From Calliopum simillimum (Eukaryota; Arthropoda; Insecta; Diptera; Lauxaniidae): a stretch of 64,000 bases of DNA. The stretch spans positions 48,363,948-48,427,947 of the forward strand of contig OX638370.1 in NCBI GenBank assembly GCA_951812925.1, given 5' to 3'. Below are positions 1-10,559 of this stretch, piece by piece. Made by a program: the position numbers and the translations under genes. The notes under the pieces were generated by a model that was not told where the DNA came from, searched no databases, and saw only the letters and a program-made list of their open reading frames with translations. Numbering within the stretch: the stretch's first letter is position 1; every line of letters starts with the position of its first letter.

Positions 1-3
1 TGA

Positions 4-336
4 AAGGTATACAAAGAATATTATAATTGGTATAATATGCCCCTTTCTGTGCATAAAGTTTTAATTCACGGAAGCGAAATCATACAAGCATTTCAAATAC
101 CAATTGGTAGTCTTTCCGAAGAAGCTCAGGAAGCATCAACCAAAGTTTTTAAAAGCGCTAAGTTACACAACAGCAGATTGTGCTCTAGAGTAGCAAACAA
201 CGAAGACGTTTTGCATTACATGCTGATCTCTTCTGATCCGATTATTAGCCAAATCCGAGTAAAAAGTGATAAACAATATAAAGAGTTATCACCAGAAGCT
301 CAAGAGCTGTTCCAATTAAATGAAAAAACTGATTAA
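4..336 (+). pseudogene. C-terminal fragment of an uncharacterised repeat-encoded insect protein
   Basis: The frame is open from base 4 to a stop at 336, with the first ATG at 37 (99 residues from there). Just before the ATG it reads NWYN, then MPLSVHKVLIHG, PIGSLSEEAQEA, and NNEDVLHYMLISSDPIIS. From memory, a Trp-x-x-Met-Pro...VHK-hydrophobic-HG, PIG-x-LSEEAQEA and SSDP pattern occurs in multi-copy hypothetical proteins of insects, probably transposon-related; I cannot name the family or its function. A stop at bases 1-3 and the window edge prevent any upstream extension. It sits alone next to repeat arrays, so it is most likely a relic of a mobile element rather than a host exon. Confidence 0.45.
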
Positions 337-528
337 AATAAATTTAAAACAATGAAATAACTTAATATTTTCCTTTTTCTATTATTGTATACATTAGTTT
401 CGACTTGATTGTGTCCTCCTTTTTTGATTTGATCGCCAATTTGAGCCAAAAGAATTGCAATGAAAAAGTTTCTAGTGCGGACTATTTTTTTTGATAGATT
501 TTATGAAAATAATAAATAAAATGTTTAA

Positions 529-912
529 AGGGCGTGACAACGCCTACTTTTTTAGTGGACATTACTTGTCATAATATCTTTAACATATTTGCCAAACATC
601 ATCAATCTGCATTAAAGATTTTCGGAGATATTGATAAGTTAATTTTTTGGTAGGCGTGGCACTGCCCATTTTTCTAGCGCGGATTATTTGTTCTGATGGT
701 CTTTTCATATGTACCAAATAATATCTATCTTCGTCAAATATTTTCAGAAATATGATGAATTTTTTTTTTTTAAGGCGTGGTACCGCCCATTTGTCCGGTG
801 AACATTATTTGTCCTGATGATTTTTACACATTTACCAAATCTCATTTATCTGCGTCAAAGAGTTTCGGTGATACGATAAGTCAATTTTTTGGGAGGCGTG
901 GCACTGCCCACT
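529..912 (+). repeat. 121-bp GGCGTGGC tandem array, 3-4 units
   Basis: The motif ggcgtggcactgccc and its variants recurs near 529, 651, 772 and 893, a period of about 121 bp. Each unit continues with a tail such as attatttgt...ctgat and ends in agata/tgat plus a T-run. The same family occurs at 3831-4160 and, inverted, at 33041-33345. It is non-coding and its function is unknown. Confidence 0.75.
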
Positions 913-1514
913 TTTTTAATATATAGCTTAGCCTTTTTTTGAACTAGCATAATATGAAACTTCTTTAAAATCGGTTGCTTAGTTTCCGAGTTAATAAGGG
1001 ACAAATACACAAACAAACAAAATCTAGTTTTTATAAAGTAGATTTTCGTTTATTCCTCATAACTTGAAAACTATAAAAGATAGCGCAAAATTTTTAACAT
1101 TTTTACAATTAGCGGGGTCAAGTTATTGAAAATTGATACCCATTTTGAAAAAAACTCCGGACCACGCCCTAACTTTGTATGGGAGGTAGGCGTGTCCGTC
1201 GGCGGATTTTGTTCATATTCACAGATTTTTATTACCTTAATGTAAAAAATATCTGTACCAAATTTCAATAGCCTAGCTCTATTATTACTGTATATGACCG
1301 CCGTTCCATACAAACCCTCCCATTGTGGGCCAGTCCGATTTCATCTTTTAAAAGACAATTAAATTATGTTTCTGAAGTATTACTTGCTTGGATCTATTAA
1401 AAAGTAGTTGAGTTACAGTGGCTTAAAATTAAAATTTTGATAGTTTTGCCTCACTACCGCTAAGTTTTTCTGAACTAAAAAATTTTAAAAAGTTTAAGTT
1501 TTATAATATGATTA
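913..1514. other. intergenic/intronic AT-rich stretch, no gene seen
   Basis: No coding signal is seen. The only recognisable content is the dispersed repeat at 1185-1345, annotated separately. Confidence 0.6.
1185..1345 (+). repeat. dispersed repeat, copy 1 (second copy at 9842-10010)
   Basis: The block around ggaggtaggcgtgtccgt, the downstream catattcacagattttta and ctagctctattat recurs in the same order and orientation at 9842-10010. It has no reading frame of note. The beginning resembles the GGCGTGTCCGTTGACCGA part of the composite repeat at 2823-3682, so it may be a diverged relative. Confidence 0.6.
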
Positions 1515-1960
1515 AAAGCCTATTTTATTACGAGTCCTTTGCGTCCATTGAGCCCTTGTGAATGAAGATCGAATAAAAATTGAATTGAAATAAAGTTTTG
1601 GGCTTGAATGAGTTTTTTTTTTTGAAAGTACTGCAAGTCAATTGAAGGGTAAAATTAATGTCACAATATGATTTGGCCGACATTTTGTTAGGAATGAATA
1701 AAATTGGGTTTTGTTTTCACAATAAATTTACTTAATGTCGTAGAATTGGTGGCATTTAGTTGAAAAACTGAAAAAGTTCAAATAACTTCTTATCATGCCA
1801 TATAATGTGTATGACATTACTTTTGCCACCTATAAAGACTTATTCTAATTTAAAAAAAAAAAAAATCTATTTAAGCCCAGAACTTAATTTCAATTCAATT
1901 TAAATTTTTATCTAATCTTCTTTCGCAAGGGCTGAACATTTTCGTAATAAAATAGGCTTT
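1515..1960. repeat. inverted-repeat element with about 110-bp arms
   Basis: The left arm (about 1515-1628, starting aaagcctattttattacga) is the inverse of the right arm (about 1851-1960, ending tcgtaataaaataggcttt). The loop at 1655-1835 is about 170 bp. It is clearly related to the loop of a different inverted-repeat element at 9380-9560 (shared blocks include gacattttgttagg and gaattg...ttagttgaaaaa). It looks like a non-autonomous foldback or MITE; no coding content. Confidence 0.65.
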
Positions 1961-1964
1961 CGAA

Positions 1965-2045
1965 TATATATTCTTGATCAGCGTCCCCAAATGAGTCGTT
2001 ATAGCAATGTTTATCTGTCCGTCTGTTTGTGGAAATATTTTTCAC
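1965..2045 (+). repeat. fragment of the composite TATACCC repeat
   Basis: It contains ttcttgatcagcgtc, then ctgtccgtctgtttgtgg, the same block found inside the larger copies at 2823-3682 and 20030-20960. Flanking parts of that element are missing, so this is a truncated copy. Confidence 0.55.
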
Positions 2046-2822
2046 TGGAGTAATGTAACACGCAAAGTTAAAAGTTTATATTCCATGTAATTTTAACCAT
2101 TTATGGAACTTGTACATATATCATGCCACTTTTCTTTATAAGTAAATATGTATGTGTCGTATAAAATTCTAAAATACGTTGATTTTTTTTTTTTTTTTTG
2201 TCTAAATAGTTATGCCTATGACAGTATGATATTTTAAATAAGAAATACATTTTTCGGAATATTCATTTAAAAACTTACGGAGTATTAATTTAAAAAGTTA
2301 ATTTTATATTTTTCCATTCTAATTTTCAACATTTTATAGTAAGATTAAAAGTATTGCATCAAAAAATAATGATTAATAGGTACCTACACAGTGTGAATCA
2401 AAAGTCAAAAATGCAAATATTTTACAAAGTTAATGTTTTTAGCTCGATTCAATAGATATGGGCTTTTCCATGGTGTCGCACGGGACCGTCCAATACATTT
2501 GATGTTAAAAGAAATTCAAAATAAGACGGATTTTTATTGTGACAATACACTTAACTTATAGCTCTTAACTTAAGAGTCTTAAGTAGCTCTATAATTGGTG
2601 ATAAGTTTGATTTTGGGCAGTTTTTCGTTAATAAGATAATTGCAAAATTCCAAGGCTGTCACACGGGACAAAAACAGAAGTGGTTTTCGCGGCCAACAAT
2701 TCAAACGTCGATTTCAGGGAAACCTGAAGTAATATTTCAATCTGACTTATTTTGAAATGTTGTGCATTGATGTCTCTTAAAAATTGTTTTAATTTTATCC
2801 AAAAATGATTTATACTTTTTTT
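2046..2822. other. AT-rich, no gene seen; two GTCGCACGGGAC-like motifs
   Basis: There is no coding signal. The motif gtcgcacgggac (near 2473), its variant gtcacacgggac (near 2659), and a third gtcgcacgggac at about 3725 flank the composite repeat at 2823-3682. This suggests the composite repeat inserted into an older repeat containing these motifs. Confidence 0.4.
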
Positions 2823-3682
2823 TATACCCTACACCCAGGGTATATTCACTTTGTCCTTCCGTTTTTAACGCAGAGAAGGAGGAGTGGCAGGTATAGTAAA
2901 GTATATACCTATATTCTTGATCAGAGTCGATATAACCATGTCCGTCTGTCTGGCTGGCTGGGTGGCTGGCTGAATGGCTGGCTGTGTGTTGAGATAAATT
3001 TTTTGGGAAAACTGAGCAAGATAGTTCAATGAAATTTGGTACACAGCCTCCGTTGTCAAAGTTAGCTCGTGAGATTGAAAATGAGCAAAATCGGTCAACG
3101 GACACGCCTTCCACCCATACAAAAAATATAATCAAAATGAAACTTTAGGAGTATTTTTCATGACAATACACTTAAAATACACATAAATAATACAATTGTA
3201 AGCGTAAGCTCCCATATAAGCAAACGTTTCAAAACGCTATACCTACTGAAAGCGTTTTTTGAGATAATCGAACCAAATTTGACTTGAACACTAAGAATTA
3301 TAAATGCAAGTTCTCAACAAAAACTTAGTGAAATCGGTCAAGGGGGCGTGGCACATCCCAAATAAGCAAAAGTTTCAAAATGCTATACTGAAAGGGTTTT
3401 TTGAGATAATCCAACTAAATTTCACTCAAATAATAAAGACTATAAATGCACGCTTTAAGTTAAAATCAGACGAACTTGAACAAGAGGGCGTGGCACTTCC
3501 TATATAAGCAAAAGCTTAAAAACACTGTACTGAAAAGTTTTTTGAGACAATCCAACCAAAATTCACTCAGACACTAAGGACTGAGCAAAACTGGGTGAAC
3601 TCGGACAAGAGGGCGTGGTACCTCCCACATAAGCAAAATTTTCAAAATACTGCAGTGTAGGGTGTTTATTTTTTGGCCAGGC
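2823..3682 (+). repeat. composite repeat: TATACCC/TGTCCGTCTGTC block plus about 125-bp tandem array (copy 1)
   Basis: It begins tataccctacacccagggt and runs through cttccgttttt...cgcagagaaggagg, cttgatcagagtcg and gtccgtctgtctggctgg. It then passes the cggacacgcc/cccatacaaaaaatat block and a tandem array (about 3180-3660) whose units contain gggcgtggcac, aagcaaaagttt and tgagataatccaac. It ends near gtagggtgtttattttttgg. An almost full copy lies inverted at 20030-20960 and a truncated one at 46577-47198. The layout (one end with a short palindromic AGGGTATA/TATACCC motif, internal minisatellite) resembles non-autonomous repeats widespread in flies; I cannot assign it to a class from sequence alone. 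Confidence 0.7.
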
Positions 3683-3830
3683 CAAAAGTTACACCCTAAC
3701 TAGTTTTAATTTAATTTTAATTAGGGTCGCACGGGACATATTTTCCACCATACAAATTTTAAATTGAAAATCTTGAAAAAAACCAGGGTTTCCCAGTGAA
3801 TGTTGCTTCACCCTATCTTGTTAAGTTGAC

Positions 3831-4160
3831 ATGGCATCACCAATTTTTCCAAAGGATTTTATTTGTTTCTATCCATTTTACATGTGTACCAAATCTGATA
3901 AATTATTAATTTTTTTTAGGGGCGTGGCATCGCCCATTTTCTCACTGAACATTATTTGTCCTGGCGCTCTGTACAAATATATCAAATCTCATTCATGTGC
4001 GTTAAATATTTTCAGAGATATGATGATGTGATTTTTGTGGGGGCGTGATACACCCAGTTTTCTCAGTACACATTATTTTTCTTGGTGCTTTTTTACTTAT
4101 GTACCAAATCACTTTTATGTACGTTTGATAGTTTCAGAGATATGATGATTTAACTTTTTG
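3831..4160 (+). repeat. 121-bp GGCGTGGC tandem array, 3 units
   Basis: Units start near 3831 (degenerate), 3920 and 4040 with ggggcgtggcatcgccc-like cores, followed by attatttgtcctg and tcagagatatgatga. It is the same family and orientation as 529-912. It abuts the mariner at 4255. Confidence 0.7.
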
Positions 4161-4254
4161 GCTCACGGTGGGCCTTTCTGTGGAAAGGTCCATATAAGTA
4201 TAACACAGACTTTTTAAATTTATTTATCTAAAACCTTAGAATGTTCAGTTTTTA

Positions 4255-4990
4255 TTGGGTGTACAACTTTGCTTCCGCCGTTTTCCGATAGGTGGCTGTA
4301 CCGGCTGAGGCTGGTTGAAATACATAGATGATAATGCCTTTAAAGTGAGTGTGGCTAACGAATTGTCATCGCCGTTTCAGTGACAGTTGTTCTTGTTTTT
4401 GTATTATTCACGCTCGAAAATGTCCGTTTATGTGCCCAATTCTCGCCATTTGCGGGAAGTTTTACTTTTCTGTTACAATTCGAAAAAAAATGCAGCTGAA
4501 GCGCATCGAATGCTCTCAGAAACTTACGGTGATGCTGCTCTGAGTGAAAGAACGTGTCGCGCGCTAAAAGAAAAGCGGCCACAATATCAAGAGCGACATG
4601 ACAAAGTCATCCTCCAACACGACAATGCTCGGCCTCACGTCGCAAAAGTGGTCAAAAAGTACCTGGAAACGCTGAAATGGGAAGTCTTGCCCCACCCGCC
4701 GTATTTCCCAGATGTCGCCCCTTCTGACTTCCACCTATTCCGTTCGATGGCACACGGCCTGGCAGATCAACATTTTCAATCCTTCGAAGAATTGGAAAAA
4801 TGGATTGCTTCATGGATAGCGTCAAAGGAGGACTCCTTTTTTCGAGCCGGGATCCGAAAATTGCCGGAAAGATGGGAGAAAGTTGTCGCTAGCGACGGAC
4901 AATACTTTGAATAATACATCTGTAAGCACTTTTTCGCAATAAACCTTTTAATTTTGGGAAAAAACGGCGGAAGCAAAGTTGTACACCCAA
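4255..4990 (+). mobile_element. mariner element with internal deletion (736 bp)
   Basis: The two ends are perfect 30-bp inverted repeats beginning ttgggtgtacaactttgctt, flanked on both sides by the TA dinucleotide (4253-4254 and 4991-4992) that Tc1/mariner elements duplicate. A complete mariner is about 1.3 kb, so about 0.55 kb of the middle is gone. The perfect ends imply a young insertion. It lies in a repeat-rich stretch, probably a kn intron. Confidence 0.93.
4420..4914 (+). pseudogene. mariner transposase with in-frame internal deletion
   Basis: From ATG 4420 the frame is open for 164 residues; the family norm is about 345. Residues 1-45 (NSRHLREVLLFC..., AAEAHRMLSETYGDAALSER) are the N-terminal helix-turn-helix part. 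The sequence then jumps after TCR straight to ALKEKRPQYQERHDKVILQ, close to the second catalytic Asp. HDNARPH and PDVAPSDFHLF carry Asp2 and Asp3 with 34 residues between them, as in D,D34D mariners. The end, ERWEKVVASDGQYFE, is the normal family C-terminus. The region with the first catalytic Asp (usually near TGDE.W) and the second half of the DNA-binding domain are missing, so the product cannot be an active transposase. The deletion keeps frame. Confidence 0.93.
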
Positions 4991-4992
4991 TA

Positions 4993-6603
4993 AGAGTGCA
5001 TTAATTTTGTTAGAATTATTAATTTACAAAGGTACAACATGACGTATTAGCAACTTTAAATTGCAATAGAAAATTAGAGACATTTAACGTTAGTTGGCTA
5101 AAATTTTAATGTTTTCATTTATTTATTTTTTTGCGTTTACCCTTCTCTCTCAATTTTCTTCGCTATAATAAACTAAACAATAAACAAGAAAGAATATCGT
5201 GATGTGTCATTGAACATTTAATTATTTTATTTCTGCTGCCATCTTGTGCGCACTTTTTGAGGTAAAAACCGGCTATCCACGAGACAACGGTTTTAAAATG
5301 CCATCATTAATTAGATAATGATGGAAAATATATTTCATTGATAATGTTGCATTCTTTATTAAATCATTATTTGTATGTATATACGTATGTATTGTGTATT
5401 AAATAGTAATAATACAAATTACAGGTATTAATAGTTTTACATAAAATACAAATGCGTTCAAAACCAAAAAGATATCGTTTTAAAAATGTACACACGCAAT
5501 TATACGCAATACACACACACCATTCATTACACTTGTTAAACATACATATATACATACATACATACGTGCATATTTATTATCGAAACACCCTAGCAGAATA
5601 ATATTTTCAAACGCATCCGTGTGGCCTTTCGTTATGGCGTAGCGCACCTTCTTACACCACTGGGAATATCTAATGTGAATCGTCTCGCAAAAGTCTCCCC
5701 GAGATAAATTAGCGCGTGTCTACATTTCAATCGGAGAGCACCCAAAGGCCATTTTCTAAACAGCCGCCAAAGTTTGGTGCTCTCTTTTTGTTTTGTAATT
5801 TTTTTCTTTCTTTATTTCTTTAGCATTTGAGCGTATTTTGTTTTCATTCAATTGACGACTATTTCATTGAAGCTCTCACTCAAGAAAAGTTAAAGGCAAA
5901 GAAAAAAAAACTCACTCAAAAAAGGCACCCAAAATAAACAAAAGACGACGACGCTTCTTGACTTCTACTGCTACGATATTTTCCTTCAGGACATTTACGC
6001 AACCCTTACATCTTGTCGCACCCATCCCTGCGAGATGACGCTTTTAGTAGAACTTTCGCTTTCAAACATGTTGTTTGGTTATTGACTCCGGAATTATTCC
6101 CAAACTTCATAGCGCTTTAAGGCTACTTACTCAGTGGGGTGTTTTATTTTATTGTTTTTTATTTATTTTTTCTTACTTTAATTCAAAGGACTGAAGGGGG
6201 TCTGCGTAAGACAAAGCTTTTTGTGATTAGTACAACTTGAGATGTTGTTTACGTGAGATGTTTTTACCAACACGAATTTGTGATTCTGAAATTGTAGTTT
6301 CCAGTGATAAAAATAAGATGACAGCTGGTTTTCTGCGTTTGCCGTCGGAGAATCATAACTTTACAAACAGACCAGCAAGGTACAAAAATCATTATAATTT
6401 GATATGAATGAAATATTGATATTTAGTGTGAAATTTAAAACTAAAAAACAGCATGAAGGAGCAGTGCTTTAAGGAATTATTATTCAATTAACAATTGAAT
6501 ACTTCCAAGTTTGTGCGATGTTATCTCATACACTTTTTTTTTAATGTGAGATAAAAGTTATGTCTACAACTACGGAACCCTACAAGTCCTGGATATTTAA
6601 ACT
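4993..6603. other. repeat-poor intronic stretch with TATG/TACA microsatellites, no gene
   Basis: No coding exon is recognisable. Short microsatellites of tatgtat/tacatac type lie at about 5370-5395 and 5540-5575. Bases 5590-6130 are less AT-biased than their surroundings and lack the dispersed repeats seen elsewhere. They include an imperfect 12-bp stem (gagagcacc...ggtgctctc, 5734-5785). This is a candidate conserved non-coding or enhancer segment, but nothing seen proves function. Confidence 0.4.
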
Positions 6604-6810
6604 TCCCATATGTACATTAGACTGGTTCAAATTTGTGTGAAAAACAAAAATTTCTCTTTGTTGCAAATAAGCACTACGTAAAATTTGGTGCATTTAAGGG
6701 AAAACCAAAAAAGTATTCTTGAATATGTAAAAAATTTGTGCTTTTAAATCTAAATTTTTCAAATTTTTATATTGATTTTAAGCCGCTAAATTGTAATCTG
6801 CAACCTAGTT
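6604..6810 (+). repeat. dispersed repeat terminus (related to 7377-8150)
   Basis: It starts tgtacattagactggttcaa and continues with ttgcaaataagcactacgta, aaatttggtgcattt and ttttaagccgctaaa. The same order is seen at 7377-7620 and, inverted, at 7945-8150. It is probably the left end of a third copy or of an outer element enclosing the hairpin at 6918-7197. Confidence 0.55.
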
Positions 6811-6917
6811 AAAGTGGGCATTTTCCATTTAATTAGGGGAGTGGCGATGAAGGTGGCAAAAGTTATAAAATTTTTTTTTTTTTATAATATAATAGGCTAG
6901 TGAAATTAGAGTCTGGT

Positions 6918-7197
6918 TATATATGTGATATGGGCATTTCTTAGAAACTTTTAACCTATATACAATACTTACTTTTGGATGTCAAAAGTGTAAGTTGTAA
7001 TTACTCAAAATAGTAATGATTTTTTCTGAATATTGGCCCGCGCACATGTTGGTCGAACATTAACAAGTATGTGGACGGGCCAATATTCACAAAAAATCAT
7101 TACTATTTTGAGTAATTACAACTTACACTTTTGACATGCAAATGTACATAATTATATAGGTTAAAAGTTTCTGAGAAATGCCCATATATCTGATAAT
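6918..7197. repeat. hairpin-forming inverted repeat, arms about 125 bp
   Basis: The left arm (about 6918-7045) and right arm (about 7066-7197) share gggcattt, aaacttttaacctata, gtcaaaagtgtaagttgtaa, ttactcaaaatagtaatgat and the inner ggcccg/cgggcc, separated by only about 20 bp. It is a compact near-perfect palindrome, probably a MITE. Confidence 0.75.
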
Positions 7198-7376
7198 TCC
7201 AATATATATAAAGCCTATACCAATCGATAGAGAGTTTTTCACTGAACAACAAATCAAAATGAGTCTTCGCAATTTTTCCGAGAAATTATATAAATTGGGG
7301 AATTTAACATGGGGCACCCAGGTAAAAATTTTGAATTTTCCGATTTTAGTAATATTTCAATATGTTATACCTATAT

Positions 7377-8150
7377 ACATTAGAGTGACCCAAAATTTTT
7401 TTTAATTGCGCTCCCACAGCACCAAATGTTCTCCTTGATGTAAATAAGAACCATGTAAAATTTGGTCCTTTTCAGAGAATATTTAATGCATCCCAAAACC
7501 ATTTTAAAAACCGAAAAGTGGTCCTGAATATGGAAAAAATTTTAGTTTTAAAATTTTAACTGTTGAACTTTTTATATAGATTTTAGGCCGTTTTATTTGA
7601 ATCTGCAATTTATGTCTTTGTAAGTTTTATAGTCTTGAAGATATTGTCCATTCAAGATGGAAAATAAAGATACGAAATGGAATTGCTGAACCAGTTGCCC
7701 ATGCAGTTGTTCATAATAAAAAGCTTATATTTTATTTTAAGGTATTACTTAATTAGAAGACTAAAACATTTATTTTAACTTAAATCTTTAAGACACAGCA
7801 CGTCTGCACAGCAAGAAAAAAGGAAAGAGTGAACTTGGCACTTTACATTCTTTTCATTTCTCTTACTTATTGTCAATCGTCAATTCGCCGATCGAACTAA
7901 TAAAAGTGTTGCCAAAGAATTAATTTTTGGGTGAGGCTACAAAGATTGAAAAATTGCAAATTGCAAAAAGTTTAAATTTAAAAACACAAATTTATTTCAT
8001 ATTCAGGACCACTTTTTGGTTTTTAAAATGTATGGGATCTCTGAAATGGACCAAATTTTAAATAGTGCTTACTTGCATCTAAGAGAAAATTTTGGTGCTG
8101 TGGGAGGGCAATTCCAAGCAAATTTTTGAACCAGTCTAATGTACATATAT
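7377..8150. repeat. inverted-repeat element with about 200-bp arms
   Basis: The left arm (about 7377-7580) contains ctcccacagcaccaaat, aaaatttggtcc and aagtggtcctgaatatg. The right arm (about 7945-8150) carries these inverted and ends cagtctaatgtacatata. The centre has no coding content. The termini match 6604-6810 and a fragment near 61577-61590 (cagtctaatgtat). Confidence 0.65.
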
Positions 8151-8213
8151 CCTTGATCCATTATAAAATCTGATTAACGAGCTAGAGGGCTTTACAAATT
8201 TGAATAATCGGAC

Positions 8214-8837
8214 ACGGCGTGCCTTAACCCGTTTTAAATCGAACGTCGTAGCACATCAAATTTTTTTTTCAGATTCTGTGTACTTATCGTTCAAATGATT
8301 TATAAAAAAAATTTCACTCGTGACTCCTCGACTAAATTTTGAGATAATCGCTTTTCCAAACCCGTTTTGCCAATATTTCGGTCTACGATATCTCTTAGAA
8401 GCGTGAAGATATAAATATAATTTAAATCAGGTTTTAAAGAAAAAGATTGGGGCTTTCAAGTATTTTAACCTCATTTAACGAATAAATGATATGTTACATT
8501 CAAAAAATGGCAAAAAACAACTTTTTTTGGTTTTTAGGTTAGAATATCTCAAAAACTATACAAGATAGAGCAATTCTGAGGTTGGATTAGCGTTTAACAT
8601 CGCAAAACACATTGAATGTGACTATTTTGATTTTTGTTTCATGTACAATAGTTAAAAAAAATTTTTTTTTTTTTGTACGGGAAAATGCCCCAATTGGAAA
8701 AGCGATTATCTCAAAATTTAGTCGAGGAGTCACGAGTGAAAATTTTTTTATACATCATTTGAACGATAAGTAAACATAATCTGGGAAAAATTTGATGTAC
8801 TACGACTTTCGATTTAAAACGGGTTAAGGCACGCCGT
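8214..8837. repeat. non-autonomous TIR element, 624 bp, arms about 148 bp
   Basis: The ends are acggcgtgccttaacccg and its exact inverse cgggttaaggcacgccgt. The arms (8214-8362 and 8690-8837) share cgattatctcaaaatttagt, gaggagtcacgagtga and gaacgataagt. The loop contains a ttaggttagaatatctcaaa block also seen in other inverted-repeat elements here (15601-16660, 36482-37442). No target duplication could be fixed with certainty. Confidence 0.75.
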
Positions 8838-8904
8838 ACAGAAGTGTGCTTAAAATCGAATCAAATTTTTAAAGCCATGTAGGTCGTAAACTGGACGTAT
8901 ACTT

Positions 8905-9160
8905 TCGATGCTTCTAAGCATTTTATGCGAATACACTTATTTGGTAAGATGCCTTCAAGAAAATTTGCCTTCAGGAGTATCAAAAGCGCTCCATTGGCAT
9001 CCTAAGAAAAAAGTTTATAAAAGTGCTTTGAATCATTCAAAATACTTTCAGAATTTTTTGAGACATTTTATAATTATTCAGAAATTACTCAAAAAAAAAA
9101 AAAATATATTTTTAAATTCCAAAAAAATTCACACGTATTCTAAGACAAAAAATTAAAGTG
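8905..9160 (+). repeat. dispersed repeat of the TAAGCATTTTATGC family
   Basis: It contains cttctaagcattttatgc, a gaattttttgagacatttta block and tcacacgtattctaagac. Related blocks appear at 54955-55240, 56575-56680 and 60745-61430, often inverted. The family is old and degenerate; no coding content. Confidence 0.45.
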
Positions 9161-9225
9161 GTATGGATTTTTAAAAGGCTAATCGTCAAATAATACTAAG
9201 GAATGAAAAAAAAAACTATAAAAGT

Positions 9226-9708
9226 TTAAATTTTTCTTTGGGTTTAGTAAAACAGTGGGCTCAATGTTGAATGGCACATGTTTAGAGTGTTAATAAAGTA
9301 AATTTTTGTTTTATATTGGTATGTTCTTTATACGTATATGAGCCATTCAAAATGACAATGGTGCAACTCCAAAACGAGACAAAAGTAATGTCATAATATT
9401 AATTGGCTGACATTTTGTTAGGGATGAATAAAAGTGATTTCTGTTTTCACGAAAAATTTACTTGATGATATGGAATTGTTGGAATTAAGTTGAAAAAATG
9501 ATATTGACTAAATATCCGATCATTATGGCACATAATTTATATGAAATTACTTTTCCCTCGTTTTGGAGTTACACCATTGTCATCTTGAACGGCTCATATA
9601 CGTATAAAGAACATACCAATATAAAACAAAAATTTACTTTATTAACACTCTAAACATGTGCCATTCAACTTTGAGCCCACTGTTTTACTAAACCCAAAGA
9701 AAATTTTA
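9226..9708. repeat. TIR element, 483 bp, arms about 160 bp
   Basis: The left arm (9226-9391) and right arm (9544-9708) share ctttgggtttagtaaaacag, aatggcacatgtttagagtg, ataccaatataaaac (inverted) and ccaaaacgag. The loop at 9380-9560 is homologous to the loop of the unrelated-armed element at 1515-1960. Confidence 0.75.
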
Positions 9709-9841
9709 ATTTTTTTTTTCATATTTTGTCATATTTAGTCTAAGCAAATAGAATTAGGCTCATATTAGACGTAATAAATAAAAAAATAAAAATTTTAAGT
9801 AAAATTTGATTATGTTATATGCACCGATATATATATCCTTG

Positions 9842-10010
9842 TTTGGGAGACAGGCTTGTCCGTTGGCGAATTTCTTTCATATTCACAGATTTTTAGTTTT
9901 TTTAATCTAAAAAACATCTGTACAAAGTTTCAAGGGTCTAGCTCTATTATTTTTATTTATGACCTCCATTCCACACAAGCCCGTGCATCGGGATAACTTT
10001 TTTTGCTTCA
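9842..10010 (+). repeat. dispersed repeat, copy 2 (see 1185-1345)
   Basis: It shares catattcacagattttta, a run with acatctgtac, ctagctctattat and tatgacc...ccattcca with 1185-1345, in the same orientation. Confidence 0.6.
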
Positions 10011-10052
10011 TACAAAAGGAACCAGTTTACCATACATACATACATAATAGGC

Positions 10053-10405
10053 CTAAGAGTATAGCAAAAAAGAGTAAACAAAAAATTTTACGAAAAATTC
10101 TAAAAAACTTTGCCCAAAAGACCATGGGTCTAAGATCAATATCGAGACGCCGTAAATTGCGTTGAAGTTTTGGTGTACTACCTTAAAATACAATACAGAA
10201 AAAGAAAAATTCAAATACTTTTAATAATTTTATATGAAACAAGAATAAAAAATTTGAATTTTTTCATTTTCTTATTGTATTTTAAAGTAGTACATCAAAA
10301 CTTCAACGCAATTTACGGCGGCTCGATATTGATTTTAGACTCATGGTTTCTTGGGCTAAGTTTTTAAGAATTTCCCATACAGTTTTTGGTTGCTATACTC
10401 TTTGC
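10053..10405. repeat. hairpin-forming inverted repeat, arms about 170 bp
   Basis: The left arm (10053-10225) and right arm (10235-10405) share gagtatagcaa, tctaa.atcaatatcgag, ccgtaaattgcgttgaagtt and aaaatacaata, inverted, with a loop of a few tens of bases at most. The structure is an almost continuous palindrome; the open frames it contains on + are by-products of this repeat. Confidence 0.75.
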
Positions 10406-10559
10406 CAATTTTTTGCACCCCGAACAAATTGACATGCATATGTGTGGATAAGAATAGGTTGCGTCAACACAATATAATAAATATAATTTTTTCTTAATAT
10501 AATTTATTTGAAAAAACTTTAAATAATTCGATCTAGCGATATAAGTACATCAGTTGGTC

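Noticed and set aside
2737..3135. 132-codon minus-strand frame with Ser/His/Pro repeats
   Set aside because: It is produced by the ctggctgg run of the composite repeat; the same peptide pieces recur wherever that repeat occurs.
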